From assembly GCA_900635465.1 (NCBI GenBank), contig LR134135.1, positions 434,001-498,000 on the forward strand: a stretch of DNA of 64,000 bases, in the 5' to 3' direction. The notes under the pieces were generated by a model. That model was not told the DNA's origin, searched no databases, and saw nothing but the letters and a program-made list of their open reading frames with translations. Of this stretch, positions 23,298 through 32,776 are shown piece after piece (position 1 is the first letter of the stretch; every line of letters begins with the position of its first letter). Origin of the DNA: Lelliottia amnigena (GTDB lineage: Bacteria > Pseudomonadota > Gammaproteobacteria > Enterobacterales > Enterobacteriaceae). The position numbers were made by a program, and so were the translations under genes.

Positions 23298-23876
23298 ATG
23301 AACAGAGCCGCGAAAAAAATGGCATTGCTGGCGCTCGCGCTGGTGTTGGCAGGCCCTGCGGCAGCGGATGAAAAGCCGCTGGCCGATACGGGTCAGTTGT
23401 ATGTGCACGGCGATTTGCAAGAAAACACCTGCCGGCTGGAAATGGATTCTGCATGGCAGGAAGTGGATCTCGGCTCAACAGCCCGTGCCGACGTAAACCT
23501 GGTAGGCCGTGCAGCGAAACCGGTGACGGTGAAACTGTATCTGCGCGACTGTCCCGTACTGGGGAACTGGAGCACGAATATTACGCCGCTGACCGAAACG
23601 GTGAGCACGATGCAACCGCCTTATCGGGCACGCTTTGTCGCGGTGTCGGATGCGTCAAATCCAGATTTGGTGGCGGTCACCGGTGCCAGCGGTATCGGCC
23701 TGCGTCTGCGTGATAGCCGTGGCAAAACAGTGATGCTGTCGCGCACGGGTGACACGATGCTGCTGAACCCCGGTCAGGACGAGGTGGTCTTCACCCTGGC
23801 CCCGGAGCGGACTAACGCGCCGTTCATCGCCGGGCCGTACCACGCGGTCATTAACTTCAGCCTGATTTACCAGTAG
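23298..23876 (+). CDS. Minor fimbrial subunit 1
   Basis: 192 residues with a signal peptide (ending AAA, about residue 24) and a pilin domain containing the two conserved cysteines (ENTCRLEM and LRDCPVL) and the C-terminal INFSLIYQ zipper. It follows the chaperone gene by 22 bases, preceded by AAGGAGGAAAAGG. The position corresponds to papJ/papK in the P-pilus operon; exact role (adaptor or accessory) cannot be set from sequence. Confidence 0.82.
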   Translation: MNRAAKKMALLALALVLAGPAAADEKPLADTGQLYVHGDLQENTCRLEMDSAWQEVDLGSTARADVNLVGRAAKPVTVKLYLRDCPVLGNWSTNITPLTETVSTMQPPYRARFVAVSDASNPDLVAVTGASGIGLRLRDSRGKTVMLSRTGDTMLLNPGQDEVVFTLAPERTNAPFIAGPYHAVINFSLIYQ

Positions 23877-23891
23877 GGGCGGGCGAAGAAC

Positions 23892-24446
23892 ATGACAATG
23901 AAATGCAACGCACTGGCTTTATGCCTGATGGCGGCGGCGCTGCTGCCGGGCTTCAACCCTGCTGCGCGGGCAAACCCAGGATCGACCTATTCGCTGAATA
24001 TCGCCATTGACGGCACGATCATGGCAAACGGCTCTTGCAAATTTAACCAGGGCGGCACCCTAACGGTGGATTTTGGTGAAGTTCGGCTGCAGGGAAGCGC
24101 AAATAACACCGTGACGCTGGATGGCACTTACCGCAAGCCCATCGTCAGTGACTTTACTTGTAGCGGTGACAGTGCCGGGCTGCTCCAGATGAAGCTCAGC
24201 GATACCGGCGGCGGCGAAAAAACCTATAACAGCGTTCAGGTTTTGGATACCGATAAAGGGATCGTGGGCGTTGAACTGCTGGTCAACGGCGTTGCGCAAA
24301 GCACGGGGAGTTGGTTCACCGTAAACCAGGACAGTCCGCCGTCTCTGGAGGCTCAATTGGTCCAGACCAGCACGACGAACAGCAGCAATGTGGTCAGTGG
24401 CGATACGTTCACCGCAGCCGCGACGCTCGTGATGGCTTTTAATTAA
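23892..24446 (+). CDS. Minor fimbrial subunit 2
   Basis: 184 residues, signal peptide ending ARA (about residue 28), and a pilin domain with cysteines in NGSCKFN and DFTCSGD and the typical terminal AAATLVMAFN. Likely part of the tip fibrillum (PapK/PapE position). Gaps to both neighbours are under 20 bases, so the genes are co-transcribed. Confidence 0.82.
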   Translation: MTMKCNALALCLMAAALLPGFNPAARANPGSTYSLNIAIDGTIMANGSCKFNQGGTLTVDFGEVRLQGSANNTVTLDGTYRKPIVSDFTCSGDSAGLLQMKLSDTGGGEKTYNSVQVLDTDKGIVGVELLVNGVAQSTGSWFTVNQDSPPSLEAQLVQTSTTNSSNVVSGDTFTAAATLVMAFN

Positions 24447-24457
24447 GGTTACAGGAT

Positions 24458-24970
24458 ATGAAAAGCAAAAAAGCAGCAGCGCTTTCCGCCCTGGGGCTGA
24501 TGTTACTGGCCGTGATATCGACGGGAAGGGCCGCGCAGACCGGCGACACGCTGAACATTACCTTCCAGGGGAAATTTATTCTCTCCACCCCCTGTACGGT
24601 GTCGAATGACAACGTGATTGATGTCTCCTTTGGCAATATCCGCGTCAATGGCGTCAATGGAAAGGATAACGTCCAGGTGATTCCTTACAGCGTGGATTGC
24701 CACGGTGCGCCGGACGATTCACCGCTGGATTTGACCATCATTGGCACACAAGAAAGCTATGACGATGCGGCGCTGACGACGTCGGCTGACGGCCTTGGGC
24801 TACAGATTCAGGCTAACGGCCAGGCGATGAAGCTCAATAAACCGCTCAGCACCACGCTTGGAGAACTGTCTTCACTGACGCTCACCGCTGTTCCGGTAAA
24901 AGACGCGGCGAAGACGCTCACCGAGCAGCCCTTTACCGCCACCGCGACGCTGATCGCGCAGTACCAGTGA
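24458..24970 (+). CDS. Minor fimbrial subunit 3
   Basis: 170 residues, signal peptide ending GRA (about residue 24). The pilin domain has STPCTVSNDNVIDVSFGNIR, a PapE/PapF-class motif, the second cysteine in SVDCHGAPDDSPLDL, and a C-terminal TATLIAQYQ. It probably builds the tip fibrillum or adapts the adhesin. Confidence 0.83.
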   Translation: MKSKKAAALSALGLMLLAVISTGRAAQTGDTLNITFQGKFILSTPCTVSNDNVIDVSFGNIRVNGVNGKDNVQVIPYSVDCHGAPDDSPLDLTIIGTQESYDDAALTTSADGLGLQIQANGQAMKLNKPLSTTLGELSSLTLTAVPVKDAAKTLTEQPFTATATLIAQYQ

Positions 24971-24977
24971 GGACGAC

Positions 24978-25523
24978 ATGAAGAGATCATTTTGTACACG
25001 CGTGTCGCGTTGCGCGCTCAGTTTAGCGCTGCTGGCTGCCATCAACGTCAACGAGGCGCAGGCGCTGGATAACAACCTGCATTTCAGCGGCGCGCTGGTC
25101 AGTGAACCCTGCAATCTGGACCCGGAGACCAGCGATATCACCGTAGATTTCAGTTCTGTGGTGGCGAAATACCTGTATCAGAATACCCGCACCCTGGGTG
25201 TGCCGTTTGTGGTCAACCTGACGGACTGCGATATGAGCCTGGGAAACAGAGTTACGATGACCTTTAAAGGCACCGAAAACAGCATACTGCCGGGTTTGTT
25301 GGCAGTGACGGGGACAGCGAAGGGGATCGCAATTGGCATGGAAACGCCGGAGGGCGCGGCGCTGCCGTTTAATCAACCGACGCCGGAATATGCGATAGCC
25401 AACGGTAGCAACCGATTAACCTTGCAAGCCTACGTGCAGGGCGAGCCCGTCGCGATTGCCCAGCAGGCGATTACGCCTGGGGATTTTTCGGCGACCGCGA
25501 CGTTTGAGCTGACGTATCCATAA
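24978..25523 (+). CDS. Minor fimbrial subunit 4 (adhesin-proximal position)
   Basis: 181 residues, signal peptide ending AQA (about residue 28). Pilin domain with SEPCNLDPETSDITVDF and NLTDCDMSLGN cysteines, GTAKGIAIGM and the terminal ATFELTYP. Placed directly before the adhesin gene, the position of papF, whose product links the adhesin to the tip. Confidence 0.82.
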   Translation: MKRSFCTRVSRCALSLALLAAINVNEAQALDNNLHFSGALVSEPCNLDPETSDITVDFSSVVAKYLYQNTRTLGVPFVVNLTDCDMSLGNRVTMTFKGTENSILPGLLAVTGTAKGIAIGMETPEGAALPFNQPTPEYAIANGSNRLTLQAYVQGEPVAIAQQAITPGDFSATATFELTYP

Positions 25524-25579
25524 TGTCGGCCATAGAAAATACCGGACCTCAATAACTCTAATTTCCTGAGCAGACTATT

Positions 25580-26503
25580 ATGCTAAAAAAAATCCTGTTA
25601 ATTGTTTTTTCAATGCTCTTTATCGTCGTGAAGGCAAATGCTGTTATTCATGGCGGTTATTCGGGGGCTTACCCTTATGAAGGACGTAATGTTAAATTTT
25701 GCCCTCCATCAAGTGGATCTTTTCAGTTTGCTACTACGGTAACGTTTTCTCCTGATAGTTCTTGCACCGTGTCCAGTACAGGGTATGTGCCAGCTTCGGG
25801 TTATTATTACCTGGACCAAGCTGTAATGGCTTGGGGTGCTGGTTTGCTCGAGGAGTCGCACCATCTAACTACCAATGCCGCATATTTCGATGCTTCCAAA
25901 TCGATAGCTGAACAAGAGGTGACTGTAACGGGTTCGGGTACCTGGTCGGTGTCTTATCCTGCGCGTCCTTATCCTCAAACTAAAGGAACTATATATACCT
26001 GTGTATATCTTGTTGATACTAAAGGAATAATGTACTACTTGGGTGGTAATAATTGCCTCAGTGGTTATACCCCATTGCCCCCTACACCGCCAATCCCTGA
26101 GACATCCTGTACTATCAATGACGGTAATGCGCTAAGCGTTTCGCTTGGAACGTTAAACCGCGACGAAATCCCTACGGTCCCTGACTCTGGCTCAGCCATC
26201 AGCAAGACGATTTCGGTAACCTGTACCGGCGGGACGGTAACGGCCAATATGGTGCTGAACTACACACCTATTTCCATCGGCAGCAGTCAGGCGGTAAAAA
26301 GTTCAACAAACGGCGTCGGAGCAGCGATATTTTACGATAATAAAGCGCTTTCACCTTCGGATGTCACACCGCTGAATTTTTTAGAGGGCTCGAATAACCT
26401 GACACTAGGTTTCCAGGCCGTGCGTGATTCTACTGTGGCGTTAAAAGATATTCCTACCGGTGCTTTTACGGCGAATGCGGTATTAGTGATGACCCAGCAG
26501 TAA
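25580..26503 (+). CDS. Two-domain fimbrial tip adhesin
   Basis: 307 residues: signal peptide (ending ANA, about residue 21), a receptor-binding domain of about 145 residues rich in Tyr and Ser, a proline linker (PLPPTPPIPE, about residues 167-176), and a C-terminal pilin domain (SCTINDGNALSVSLGTLNRDEI … AVLVMTQQ). The CVYLVDTKG…NNC…PPxPP pattern resembles MrpH-type tips of Proteus MR/P fimbriae, but I could not identify its metal ligands with confidence. The N-terminal half is visibly more A+T-rich than neighbouring pilin genes, suggesting separate acquisition or diversifying selection. Receptor unknown. Confidence 0.82.
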   Translation: MLKKILLIVFSMLFIVVKANAVIHGGYSGAYPYEGRNVKFCPPSSGSFQFATTVTFSPDSSCTVSSTGYVPASGYYYLDQAVMAWGAGLLEESHHLTTNAAYFDASKSIAEQEVTVTGSGTWSVSYPARPYPQTKGTIYTCVYLVDTKGIMYYLGGNNCLSGYTPLPPTPPIPETSCTINDGNALSVSLGTLNRDEIPTVPDSGSAISKTISVTCTGGTVTANMVLNYTPISIGSSQAVKSSTNGVGAAIFYDNKALSPSDVTPLNFLEGSNNLTLGFQAVRDSTVALKDIPTGAFTANAVLVMTQQ

Positions 26504-26528
26504 TCCATCGCCTTTATTTTTCATTAAC

Positions 26529-26550
26529 AGGACGGGATATTTCCCGTCCT
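26529..26550 (+). terminator. Hairpin after the adhesin gene
   Basis: AGGACGGGA (26529-26537) pairs with TCCCGTCCT (26542-26550), loop TATT, followed by TAATGTTTATT. Likely the end of the fimbrial operon, though the weak T tract leaves room for read-through into the downstream ligase gene. Confidence 0.65.
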
Positions 26551-26568
26551 TAATGTTTATTGATTTCT

Positions 26569-28224
26569 ATGTCACTACGTTATTTCAAACAATTACCCGC
26601 GAATAAAATCGTCACGCTGCTCATTGTGCTCTGGCTTTGCGGCGGGCTGCTCTGGATGCTCCCCAACCACGGTAGCGCCGGGTTGGCTCTGCCACAAAAC
26701 CTTCTCGCCTGGTGCGTGCTGGCGCTGATTGCGCTGTGTTGCGACCTCTTTTCCCCGCGATGGAAAGTGGCGTGGCCGCCTGGCACGTACCTTATCATTG
26801 CGGGGGCGGCGCTCTGGTCCCTGCCGTTGCTGTGGTCTCCGCTTGCCGCCTGGCAATGGAACGCTTTACCCAAAGTGCTGGCACTTTGGGGACTGGTCGG
26901 TATCTGGTTGCTGATGCTGAAATCCATCCCCTGCCACCGAATGCGTCGTGTCTGGCTGTTGATTCTGGTGGTCTCCGCACTGCTCCAGGTCGGTTTTGCC
27001 GTTGTTCAACTCAGCGATATCGCGCATCTGACCGGGGGGCGCCCCTATGGGAGTTTCCAGCAGGTCAACGTGCTGGCCTCGTTTCTGGCAACCGGAATGG
27101 TCTGTGCTCTGTGGCTATTTCTACGAACCCGTCAGCGGTTATTTGTCTGTATATCCGCCATTGCGCTGGTGGCGATCCCCGTCATGCTGGTGCTGGTACA
27201 AAGCCGCGCGGGAGGGCTGGGGGCCGTTGCGGGCGCGCTGGTTCTGCTGCTGACGGCAGGCAAAAACCGACGTCGCACAGGGTATGCGGTGCTGCTACTG
27301 ATGGCGGGCGCTGGCGCGGGTGTGCTCACGTTGTACTACGGGCCGCTTGTGATACCGGGCTTTATTCCTGAGCTGGTACAGAAGGATGGCTCTAATGTGC
27401 AGCGCTGGTATTTGATCACATTGACATGGCAACTGATTCTGAACCACCCGTTCATCGGCAACGGTTACGGCAGTTTTGAAGCGCTGTTTGGGCAGTTGTC
27501 GCAACAGGTTCCGCCGGGCATGGGCAGCACAACGGTTCTGTATCCGCACAACGAGTTTTTGTATACCTGGATGGAAGGTGGGCTGGTTGCGGTGGCGGGT
27601 ATTTTGTTCATGATCGCGGGTATTTTCAGGCGACTGTGGGGAAGAGGCGGCAGCCGGTGGTGCGGTCTGGCGATGATGCTGCCGCTGGCTCTGCACATGA
27701 ACCTGGAATATCCGCTTTATCAGTCGGTGACGCACGGCCTGATGCTGGTGATGCTCCTGACCATTGCTGGCCCGGCGGCCAGGTTAAATACCGATCAGAA
27801 GACTGGCTATGAAAAGCCGCTGCGCACAGCCGTGGGCTTTGTGGCATGTGGAGTACTGGCGTTTATGATTTCCGGTGCGGTGACGGAGGTCCAACTCACC
27901 CGCATCGAGCATCAGGGCCTGGTGCCTTTTGTCCATCATGAAGCGGCAGTGGTTGACGCGTTAGCCAACCCATACAGTCAGTATGATCGCCTCGACTTTG
28001 ACCGTCATGTTGCGCTGCTGCTTCGCTTTAATATCACGAGAGACGGCGAGTTGCTCACCCGCTTCCGCGCGTGGTCAGAACGCTTTTCAACGGTGCATAA
28101 CAACCCCGACGTCACTTACAGTCTTCTTATGATCGTTCGGTCGGAAGGTGATCCATCGGCTCAGCCTCTTTGCCTCAAGGCAAAAGCGATGTGGCCTGAC
28201 GATCCCCGGTTTGACTGCTTTTAA
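26569..28224 (+). CDS. PglL/Wzy-type O-oligosaccharyltransferase or O-antigen ligase-like membrane protein
   Basis: About 551 residues with ten or more membrane segments, then a C-terminal soluble part. The motifs GRPYGSFQQVNVLASFLATG (about residue 160) and PHNEFLYTWMEGG (about 325, in a large periplasmic loop with the key His) are those of the Wzy_C superfamily, closest in feel to PglL-type ligases that move lipid-linked glycans onto pilins or other proteins. The start is ATG 26569; a TTG nine bases earlier is possible. It begins 65 bases after the adhesin stop, on the same strand. Alternatives are a lipopolysaccharide O-antigen ligase or polymerase. Confidence 0.75.
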   Translation: MSLRYFKQLPANKIVTLLIVLWLCGGLLWMLPNHGSAGLALPQNLLAWCVLALIALCCDLFSPRWKVAWPPGTYLIIAGAALWSLPLLWSPLAAWQWNALPKVLALWGLVGIWLLMLKSIPCHRMRRVWLLILVVSALLQVGFAVVQLSDIAHLTGGRPYGSFQQVNVLASFLATGMVCALWLFLRTRQRLFVCISAIALVAIPVMLVLVQSRAGGLGAVAGALVLLLTAGKNRRRTGYAVLLLMAGAGAGVLTLYYGPLVIPGFIPELVQKDGSNVQRWYLITLTWQLILNHPFIGNGYGSFEALFGQLSQQVPPGMGSTTVLYPHNEFLYTWMEGGLVAVAGILFMIAGIFRRLWGRGGSRWCGLAMMLPLALHMNLEYPLYQSVTHGLMLVMLLTIAGPAARLNTDQKTGYEKPLRTAVGFVACGVLAFMISGAVTEVQLTRIEHQGLVPFVHHEAAVVDALANPYSQYDRLDFDRHVALLLRFNITRDGELLTRFRAWSERFSTVHNNPDVTYSLLMIVRSEGDPSAQPLCLKAKAMWPDDPRFDCF

Positions 28225-28274
28225 AGCCTGGCGTTGCTGGATGGCCTGAAAAACGGCATCCGACGCCAGAAACA

Positions 28275-28300
28275 AACACACCGCCCGTAGGCGGTGTGTT
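28275..28300. terminator. Bidirectional terminator between the ligase gene and ppa
   Basis: AACACACCGCC (28275-28285) pairs with GGCGGTGTGTT (28290-28300) around CGTA, with A's on the left and T's at the right. It serves two convergent genes. Confidence 0.85.
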
Positions 28301-28314
28301 TAGCATCGAAAGAA

Positions 28315-28845
28315 TTACTTCTTCGCGGCGCGTTCGAAAGAGGCAACGATTTCAGCTTTAGCCGCTTCAGCGTTGTCCCAGCCGTCAACTTTAACCCATT
28401 TGCCTTTTTCGAGATCTTTGTAGTGCTCGAAGAAGTGGGTGATCTGCGCTTTCAGCAGTTCTGGCAGGTCGTTCACATCTTTAATGTGATCGTACTCTTT
28501 GCTCAGCTTGGTGTGCGGAACCGCAACCAGTTTCGCATCTTCGCCCGCTTCGTCGGTCATTTTCAGCACGCCAACGGGACGGCAGCGAATGACAGAGCCT
28601 GGCTCCAGTGGGTACGGCGTTGGGACCAGAACGTCAACCGGATCACCATCTAAAGACAGGGTGTGGTTGATGTAGCCGTAGTTGCACGGGTAGAACATAG
28701 CAGTGGACATGAAACGGTCAACGAACAGTGCACCGGTGTCTTTGTCGATTTCGTATTTGATAGGATCTGCGTTGGCCGGGATTTCGATAACAACGTAGAT
28801 GTCTTCCGGCAGTTCTTTACCCGCAGGGACGTTGAGTAAGCTCAT
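28315..28845 (-). CDS. ppa: Inorganic pyrophosphatase
   Basis: 176 residues, essentially identical to E. coli Ppa. The family I signature DGDPVDVLV with its metal-binding aspartates is present, as are [14 protein letters not shown] and YNGYINHT-type segments (NYGYINHT). Hydrolyses pyrophosphate to drive biosynthesis; cytosolic hexamer, essential in E. coli. The start at 28845 gives the exact family length; the longer open frame upstream is not coding. Confidence 0.97.
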   Translation of the reverse strand: MSLLNVPAGKELPEDIYVVIEIPANADPIKYEIDKDTGALFVDRFMSTAMFYPCNYGYINHTLSLDGDPVDVLVPTPYPLEPGSVIRCRPVGVLKMTDEAGEDAKLVAVPHTKLSKEYDHIKDVNDLPELLKAQITHFFEHYKDLEKGKWVKVDGWDNAEAAKAEIVASFERAAKK

Positions 28846-29008
28846 GTCTGTGTCCTTTAAAATGTATGGTAAACAAGTGGCGAGTATTATAGCCAACTCG
28901 CGATGAAAGTCTCCGCCTCTTTTCACTCTTGCCGACGCTTGCATGCCATTTTCAGACGCTTTCCATGACAGGAAAATCCATAAAGTCAGCCACATATTTA
29001 ATGGGTGA

Positions 29009-29024
29009 ATGAAAGCGATTACAA
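29009..29024 (+). promoter_or_regulatory. Candidate GalR/GalS operator upstream of ytfQ
   Basis: ATGAAAGCGATTACAA matches the GalR/GalS consensus GTGKAANCGNTTNCAC at most fixed positions (three mismatches). GalR control of the galactofuranose importer is known in E. coli. Assignment is by eye. Confidence 0.4.
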
Positions 29025-29064
29025 ACTTGTGATTAACGTTTTGTTCACTTTTCCGAAGTGTGAT

Positions 29065-29081
29065 GTAACGCATTCCGTTAC
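29065..29081 (+). promoter_or_regulatory. Inverted repeat over the ytfQ -35 region
   Basis: GTAACG-CATTC-CGTTAC is a perfect 6-5-6 palindrome. It overlaps the position of the -35 hexamer for the -10 TATAGT at 29095-29100, which places it well for repression. Confidence 0.45.
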
Positions 29082-29154
29082 TTATTGCTTTGGCTATAGT
29101 TTGGTCGCAGAACATCTTTTGACCACCAATAACCTGGGCTATGAGGGCATCATT

Positions 29155-30111
29155 ATGTGGAAGCGCTTACTTCTTGTTACAGCAGTTTCGGCAGCCATGT
29201 CGTCTATGGCGATGGCCGCACCATTAACCGTCGGTTTTTCGCAAGTGGGTTCGGAATCAGGCTGGCGTGCAGCTGAAACCAACGTCGCCAAAAGCGAGGC
29301 CGAAAAACGCGGAATCACGCTAAAAATCGCCGACGGGCAGCAAAAACAGGAAAACCAAATCAAAGCCGTTCGTTCATTCATTGCCCAGGGCGTTGACGCT
29401 ATCTTCATCGCGCCCGTCGTGGCGACAGGCTGGGAACCGGTGCTAAAAGAAGCCAAAGATGCAGAAATCCCGGTCTTCCTGCTCGACCGTTCTATTGATG
29501 TGAAAGACAAATCCCTCGTGATGACGACCGTCACCGCAAACAACGTGCTGGAAGGCCAACTGATTGGTGACTGGCTGATCAAAGAAGTTAACGGCAAGCC
29601 GTGTAACGTCGTAGAGCTGCAAGGCACGGTTGGCGCAAGCGTCGCGATTGACCGTAAAAAAGGCTTTGCAGACGCTATCGCTAAAGCGCCAAACATCAAA
29701 ATCATTCGCTCACAGTCCGGCGACTTTACCCGCAGTAAAGGCAAAGAAGTCATGGAGAGCTTCATCAAGGCAGAAAACAACGGCAAAAATATCTGCATGG
29801 TTTACGCCCATAACGATGACATGGTGATCGGCGCTATCCAGGCGATCAAAGAAGCGGGCCTGAAACCGGGCAAAGATATCCTGACGGGCTCCATCGATGG
29901 CGTACCGGATATCTATAAAGCGATGATCGATGGCGAAGCAAATGCCAGCGTAGAACTGACCCCGAACATGGCTGGTCCGGCGTTTGATGCCCTTGAGAAA
30001 TTCAAGAAAGACGGCACCAAACCAGAACAGGTGACCATCACCAAATCGACGCTCTACCTGCCGGATACGGCGAAAGAAGAGTTAGAGAAGAAGAAAAACA
30101 TGGGCTACTAA
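29155..30111 (+). CDS. ytfQ: YtfQ, galactofuranose-binding periplasmic protein
   Basis: 318 residues: signal peptide ending AMA (about residue 21) and a ribose/galactose-type periplasmic binding fold ([44 protein letters not shown]). It matches E. coli YtfQ, which binds galactofuranose. The start at 29155 precedes MWKRLLLV and follows GAGGGC; the longer frame from 29005 covers promoter sequence. First gene of ytfQRT-yjfF. Confidence 0.95.
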   Translation: MWKRLLLVTAVSAAMSSMAMAAPLTVGFSQVGSESGWRAAETNVAKSEAEKRGITLKIADGQQKQENQIKAVRSFIAQGVDAIFIAPVVATGWEPVLKEAKDAEIPVFLLDRSIDVKDKSLVMTTVTANNVLEGQLIGDWLIKEVNGKPCNVVELQGTVGASVAIDRKKGFADAIAKAPNIKIIRSQSGDFTRSKGKEVMESFIKAENNGKNICMVYAHNDDMVIGAIQAIKEAGLKPGKDILTGSIDGVPDIYKAMIDGEANASVELTPNMAGPAFDALEKFKKDGTKPEQVTITKSTLYLPDTAKEELEKKKNMGY

Positions 30112-30120
30112 GGCCTTTTC

Positions 30121-30231
30121 CCTCACCTGAACCCTCTGCCCACAGGGGAGAAAGGCAAGGTGAGGCAGATAATTTATGGCTTGCACGAACCATCCCTCTC
30201 CCCAGTGGGGGAGAGGGGCAGGGTGAGGGGG
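30121..30231. repeat. Two REP-like palindromes between ytfQ and ytfR
   Basis: The first runs from CCTCACC to GGTGAGG (30121-30165). The second has CCCTCTCCCC (30194-30203) pairing with GGGGAGAGGG (30208-30217) and ends in GGGTGAGGGG. They lie inside an operon, after the binding-protein gene, where REP elements often stabilise the upstream mRNA. The same element type recurs at 48344, 52259 and 62718. Confidence 0.8.
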
Positions 30232-30236
30232 AAATT

Positions 30237-31740
30237 ATGACCACTGAACAACACCAGGAAATCCTCCGCACAGAGGGATTAAGTAAGTTCTTCCCCGGCG
30301 TCAAGGCGCTGGATAATGTGGACTTCAGCCTGCGTCGTGGTGAAATCATGGCGCTGCTGGGGGAAAACGGTGCCGGTAAATCCACGCTGATCAAAGCCCT
30401 AACCGGGGGTTTATCATGCCGATCGTGGTGCGATCTGGCTCGAAGGTAACGCCATCTCCCCACGAAATACCGCCCATGCCCAACAGCTTGGCATCGGGAC
30501 GGTCTATCAGGAAGTCAACCTGCTGCCGAACATGTCGGTGGCCGATAATCTGTTTATTGGCCGTGAGCCGCGTCGGTTTGGCCTGCTGCGTCGAAAAGAG
30601 ATGGAAGCGCGCGCCACCAAACTGATGGAATCTTACGGTTTTTCTCTCGACGTGCGCGAACCGCTGAACCGCTTTTCCGTTGCGATGCAGCAAATCGTGG
30701 CCATTTGCCGCGCGATTGATCTCTCCGCAAAAGTCCTGATCCTCGACGAACCGACCGCAAGCCTCGACACGCAAGAGGTGGACATGCTCTTCACCCTGAT
30801 GCGCCAGCTGCGCGATCAGGGCGTCAGCCTGATCTTCGTCACCCATTTCCTCGATCAGGTTTATGAAGTCAGCGATCGCATTACCGTCTTGCGTAACGGT
30901 GCGTTTGTTGGTTGTCGCGAAACCCACGAACTGCCGCAAATCGAGCTGGTGAAAATGATGCTGGGCCGCGAGCTGGACACCAAAGCGCTGCAACGCGCGG
31001 GCCGCACGCTGCTGAGCGATAAACCGGTTGCTGCGTTTAAAGATTTCGGCAAAAAGGGCACGATCGCACCGTTCAACCTGGAAGTGCGCCCCGGCGAAAT
31101 CGTCGGTCTGGCGGGCTTATTAGGATCGGGGCGTACCGAAACCGCCGAAGTGATCTTTGGGATCAAACCTGCCGACAGCGGCAGCGCGATGATCAAAGGC
31201 AAACCGCAAACCTTACGTTCACCGCATCAGGCCTCCTGTCTGGGCATCGGTTTTTGCCCGGAAGACCGAAAAACGGACGGGATTATTGCCGCCGCCTCGG
31301 TGCGGGAAAATATTATTCTGGCGCTCCAGGCCCAACGCGGCTGGCTACGACCTATTCCGCGGAAAGAGCAAAATGCGATTGCCGAGCGCTTTATTCGCCA
31401 GCTTGGGATCCGTACGCCAGGTCCTGAACAGCCGATTGAATTTCTCTCGGGCGGCAACCAGCAAAAAGTGCTGCTTTCACGCTGGCTGCTCACCAAACCC
31501 CAGTTCTTGATCCTGGACGAACCAACGCGCGGCATTGACGTGGGGGCGCATGCGGAAATCATCCGCCTCATCGAAACGCTGTGCGCTGATGGCCTGGCGC
31601 TGCTGGTCATCTCGTCCGAACTGGAAGAGCTGGTGGGTTATGCCGATCGCGTCATCATTATGCGCGATCGTAAACAGGTGGCAGAGATCCCGCTGAATGA
31701 ACTGTCCGTTCCAGCGATCATGAATGCCATCGCGGCATAA
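30237..31740 (+). pseudogene. ytfR: ytfR: galactofuranose ABC importer ATPase, one frameshift
   Basis: Double-cassette sugar ABC ATPase. The first Walker A (GENGAGKST) is intact at about residues 44-52. Immediately after it, a GGGGG run at 30405-30409 carries one G more than the expected TG-V-Y-H-A-D-R reading, and the frame shifts. The rest runs on to 31740 with the first LDEPTASLD, the second cassette and signature LSGGNQQKVLL, and LDEPTRGID. With one G removed the protein would match E. coli YtfR over about 500 residues. As with tamB, a miscalled homopolymer is the simplest reading. Confidence 0.9.
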
Positions 31741-31750
31741 GGAGTCAATC

Positions 31751-32776
31751 GTGATGTCCCGTTCACTTTCAAACGCTGGAGAGTCTAAGCGTCGCTTCCG
31801 CTGGCCAACCGGCACACCCCAGATTATCGCGCTGCTGCTGGTACTGGCAGTCGATAGCCTCGTTGCGCCGCATTTCCTTCAAATCGTGTTGCAGGATGGC
31901 CGCCTGTTTGGCAGCCCGATTGATATTTTAAACCGCGCAGCGCCTGTCGCGCTGTTGGCGATAGGGATGACGCTGGTGATCGCCACCGGCGGTATCGATC
32001 TGTCCGTGGGGGCCATCATGGCCATCGCGGGCGCAACGGCCGCTTCACTGACCGTCGCCGGGCACAGCTTACCGGTTGTGCTGCTGGGTGCACTGGGAAC
32101 CGGCGTTCTGGCGGGGCTGTGGAACGGCATTCTGGTCTCTATCCTCAAAATCCAGCCGTTCGTCGCGACGTTGATTTTGATGGTGGCGGGGCGCGGTGTG
32201 GCGCAGCTCATCACTTCCGGGCAGATCGTGACCTTTGATTCCCCGGATCTGGCCTGGATCGGCAGCGGCAAGCTGCTGCTCTTCCCAACGCCAGTGATTA
32301 TCGCGCTGGCTACGCTTATCGTGTTCTGGTTGTTTACCCGTAAAACAGCGCTCGGCATGTTTATCGAAGCGGTGGGGATTAACATTCGGGCGGCGAAAAA
32401 TGCCGGGGTGAGCACGCGCTTAGTGGTGATGTTGGCCTATGTATTAAGCGGCGTTTGCGCAGCGATTGCCGGCATTATTGTGGCAGCCGATATTCGCGGT
32501 GCGGATGCCAATAACGCCGGACTGTGGCTGGAGCTGGATGCGATTCTGGCTGTGGTCATCGGTGGCGGTTCGCTGATGGGCGGGCGTTTTAACCTGGCCC
32601 TTTCCGTCGTCGGCGCTCTGATTATTCAGGGGATGAATACCGGGATTTTACTCTCAGGCTTCCAGCCGGAGCTTAACCAGGTGGTGAAAGCGGTTGTTGT
32701 GCTCTGCGTGCTGATTGTTCAGTCGTCGCGCTTTATTAGCATCATTAAGGGGATTCGCGGCCATGATAAAACGTAA
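31751..32776 (+). CDS. ytfT: YtfT, galactofuranose ABC importer permease
   Basis: 341 residues, eight or more membrane segments, with the BPD_transp_2 family motif ATGGIDLSVGAIMAIAG (about residue 80) and VVIGGGSLMGGRF near the C-terminus. Matches E. coli YtfT. AAGGAG at 31739-31744 serves GTG 31751 or ATG 31754. It pairs with YjfF to form the membrane channel, and their genes overlap by 14 bases. Confidence 0.94.
   Translation: MMSRSLSNAGESKRRFRWPTGTPQIIALLLVLAVDSLVAPHFLQIVLQDGRLFGSPIDILNRAAPVALLAIGMTLVIATGGIDLSVGAIMAIAGATAASLTVAGHSLPVVLLGALGTGVLAGLWNGILVSILKIQPFVATLILMVAGRGVAQLITSGQIVTFDSPDLAWIGSGKLLLFPTPVIIALATLIVFWLFTRKTALGMFIEAVGINIRAAKNAGVSTRLVVMLAYVLSGVCAAIAGIIVAADIRGADANNAGLWLELDAILAVVIGGGSLMGGRFNLALSVVGALIIQGMNTGILLSGFQPELNQVVKAVVVLCVLIVQSSRFISIIKGIRGHDKT

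Noticed and set aside
28315..29115. ppa read as a 266-residue protein
   Set aside because: The known enzyme begins MSLLNVPAG at 28845 and has 176 residues; the extra part covers the promoter region shared with ytfQ.
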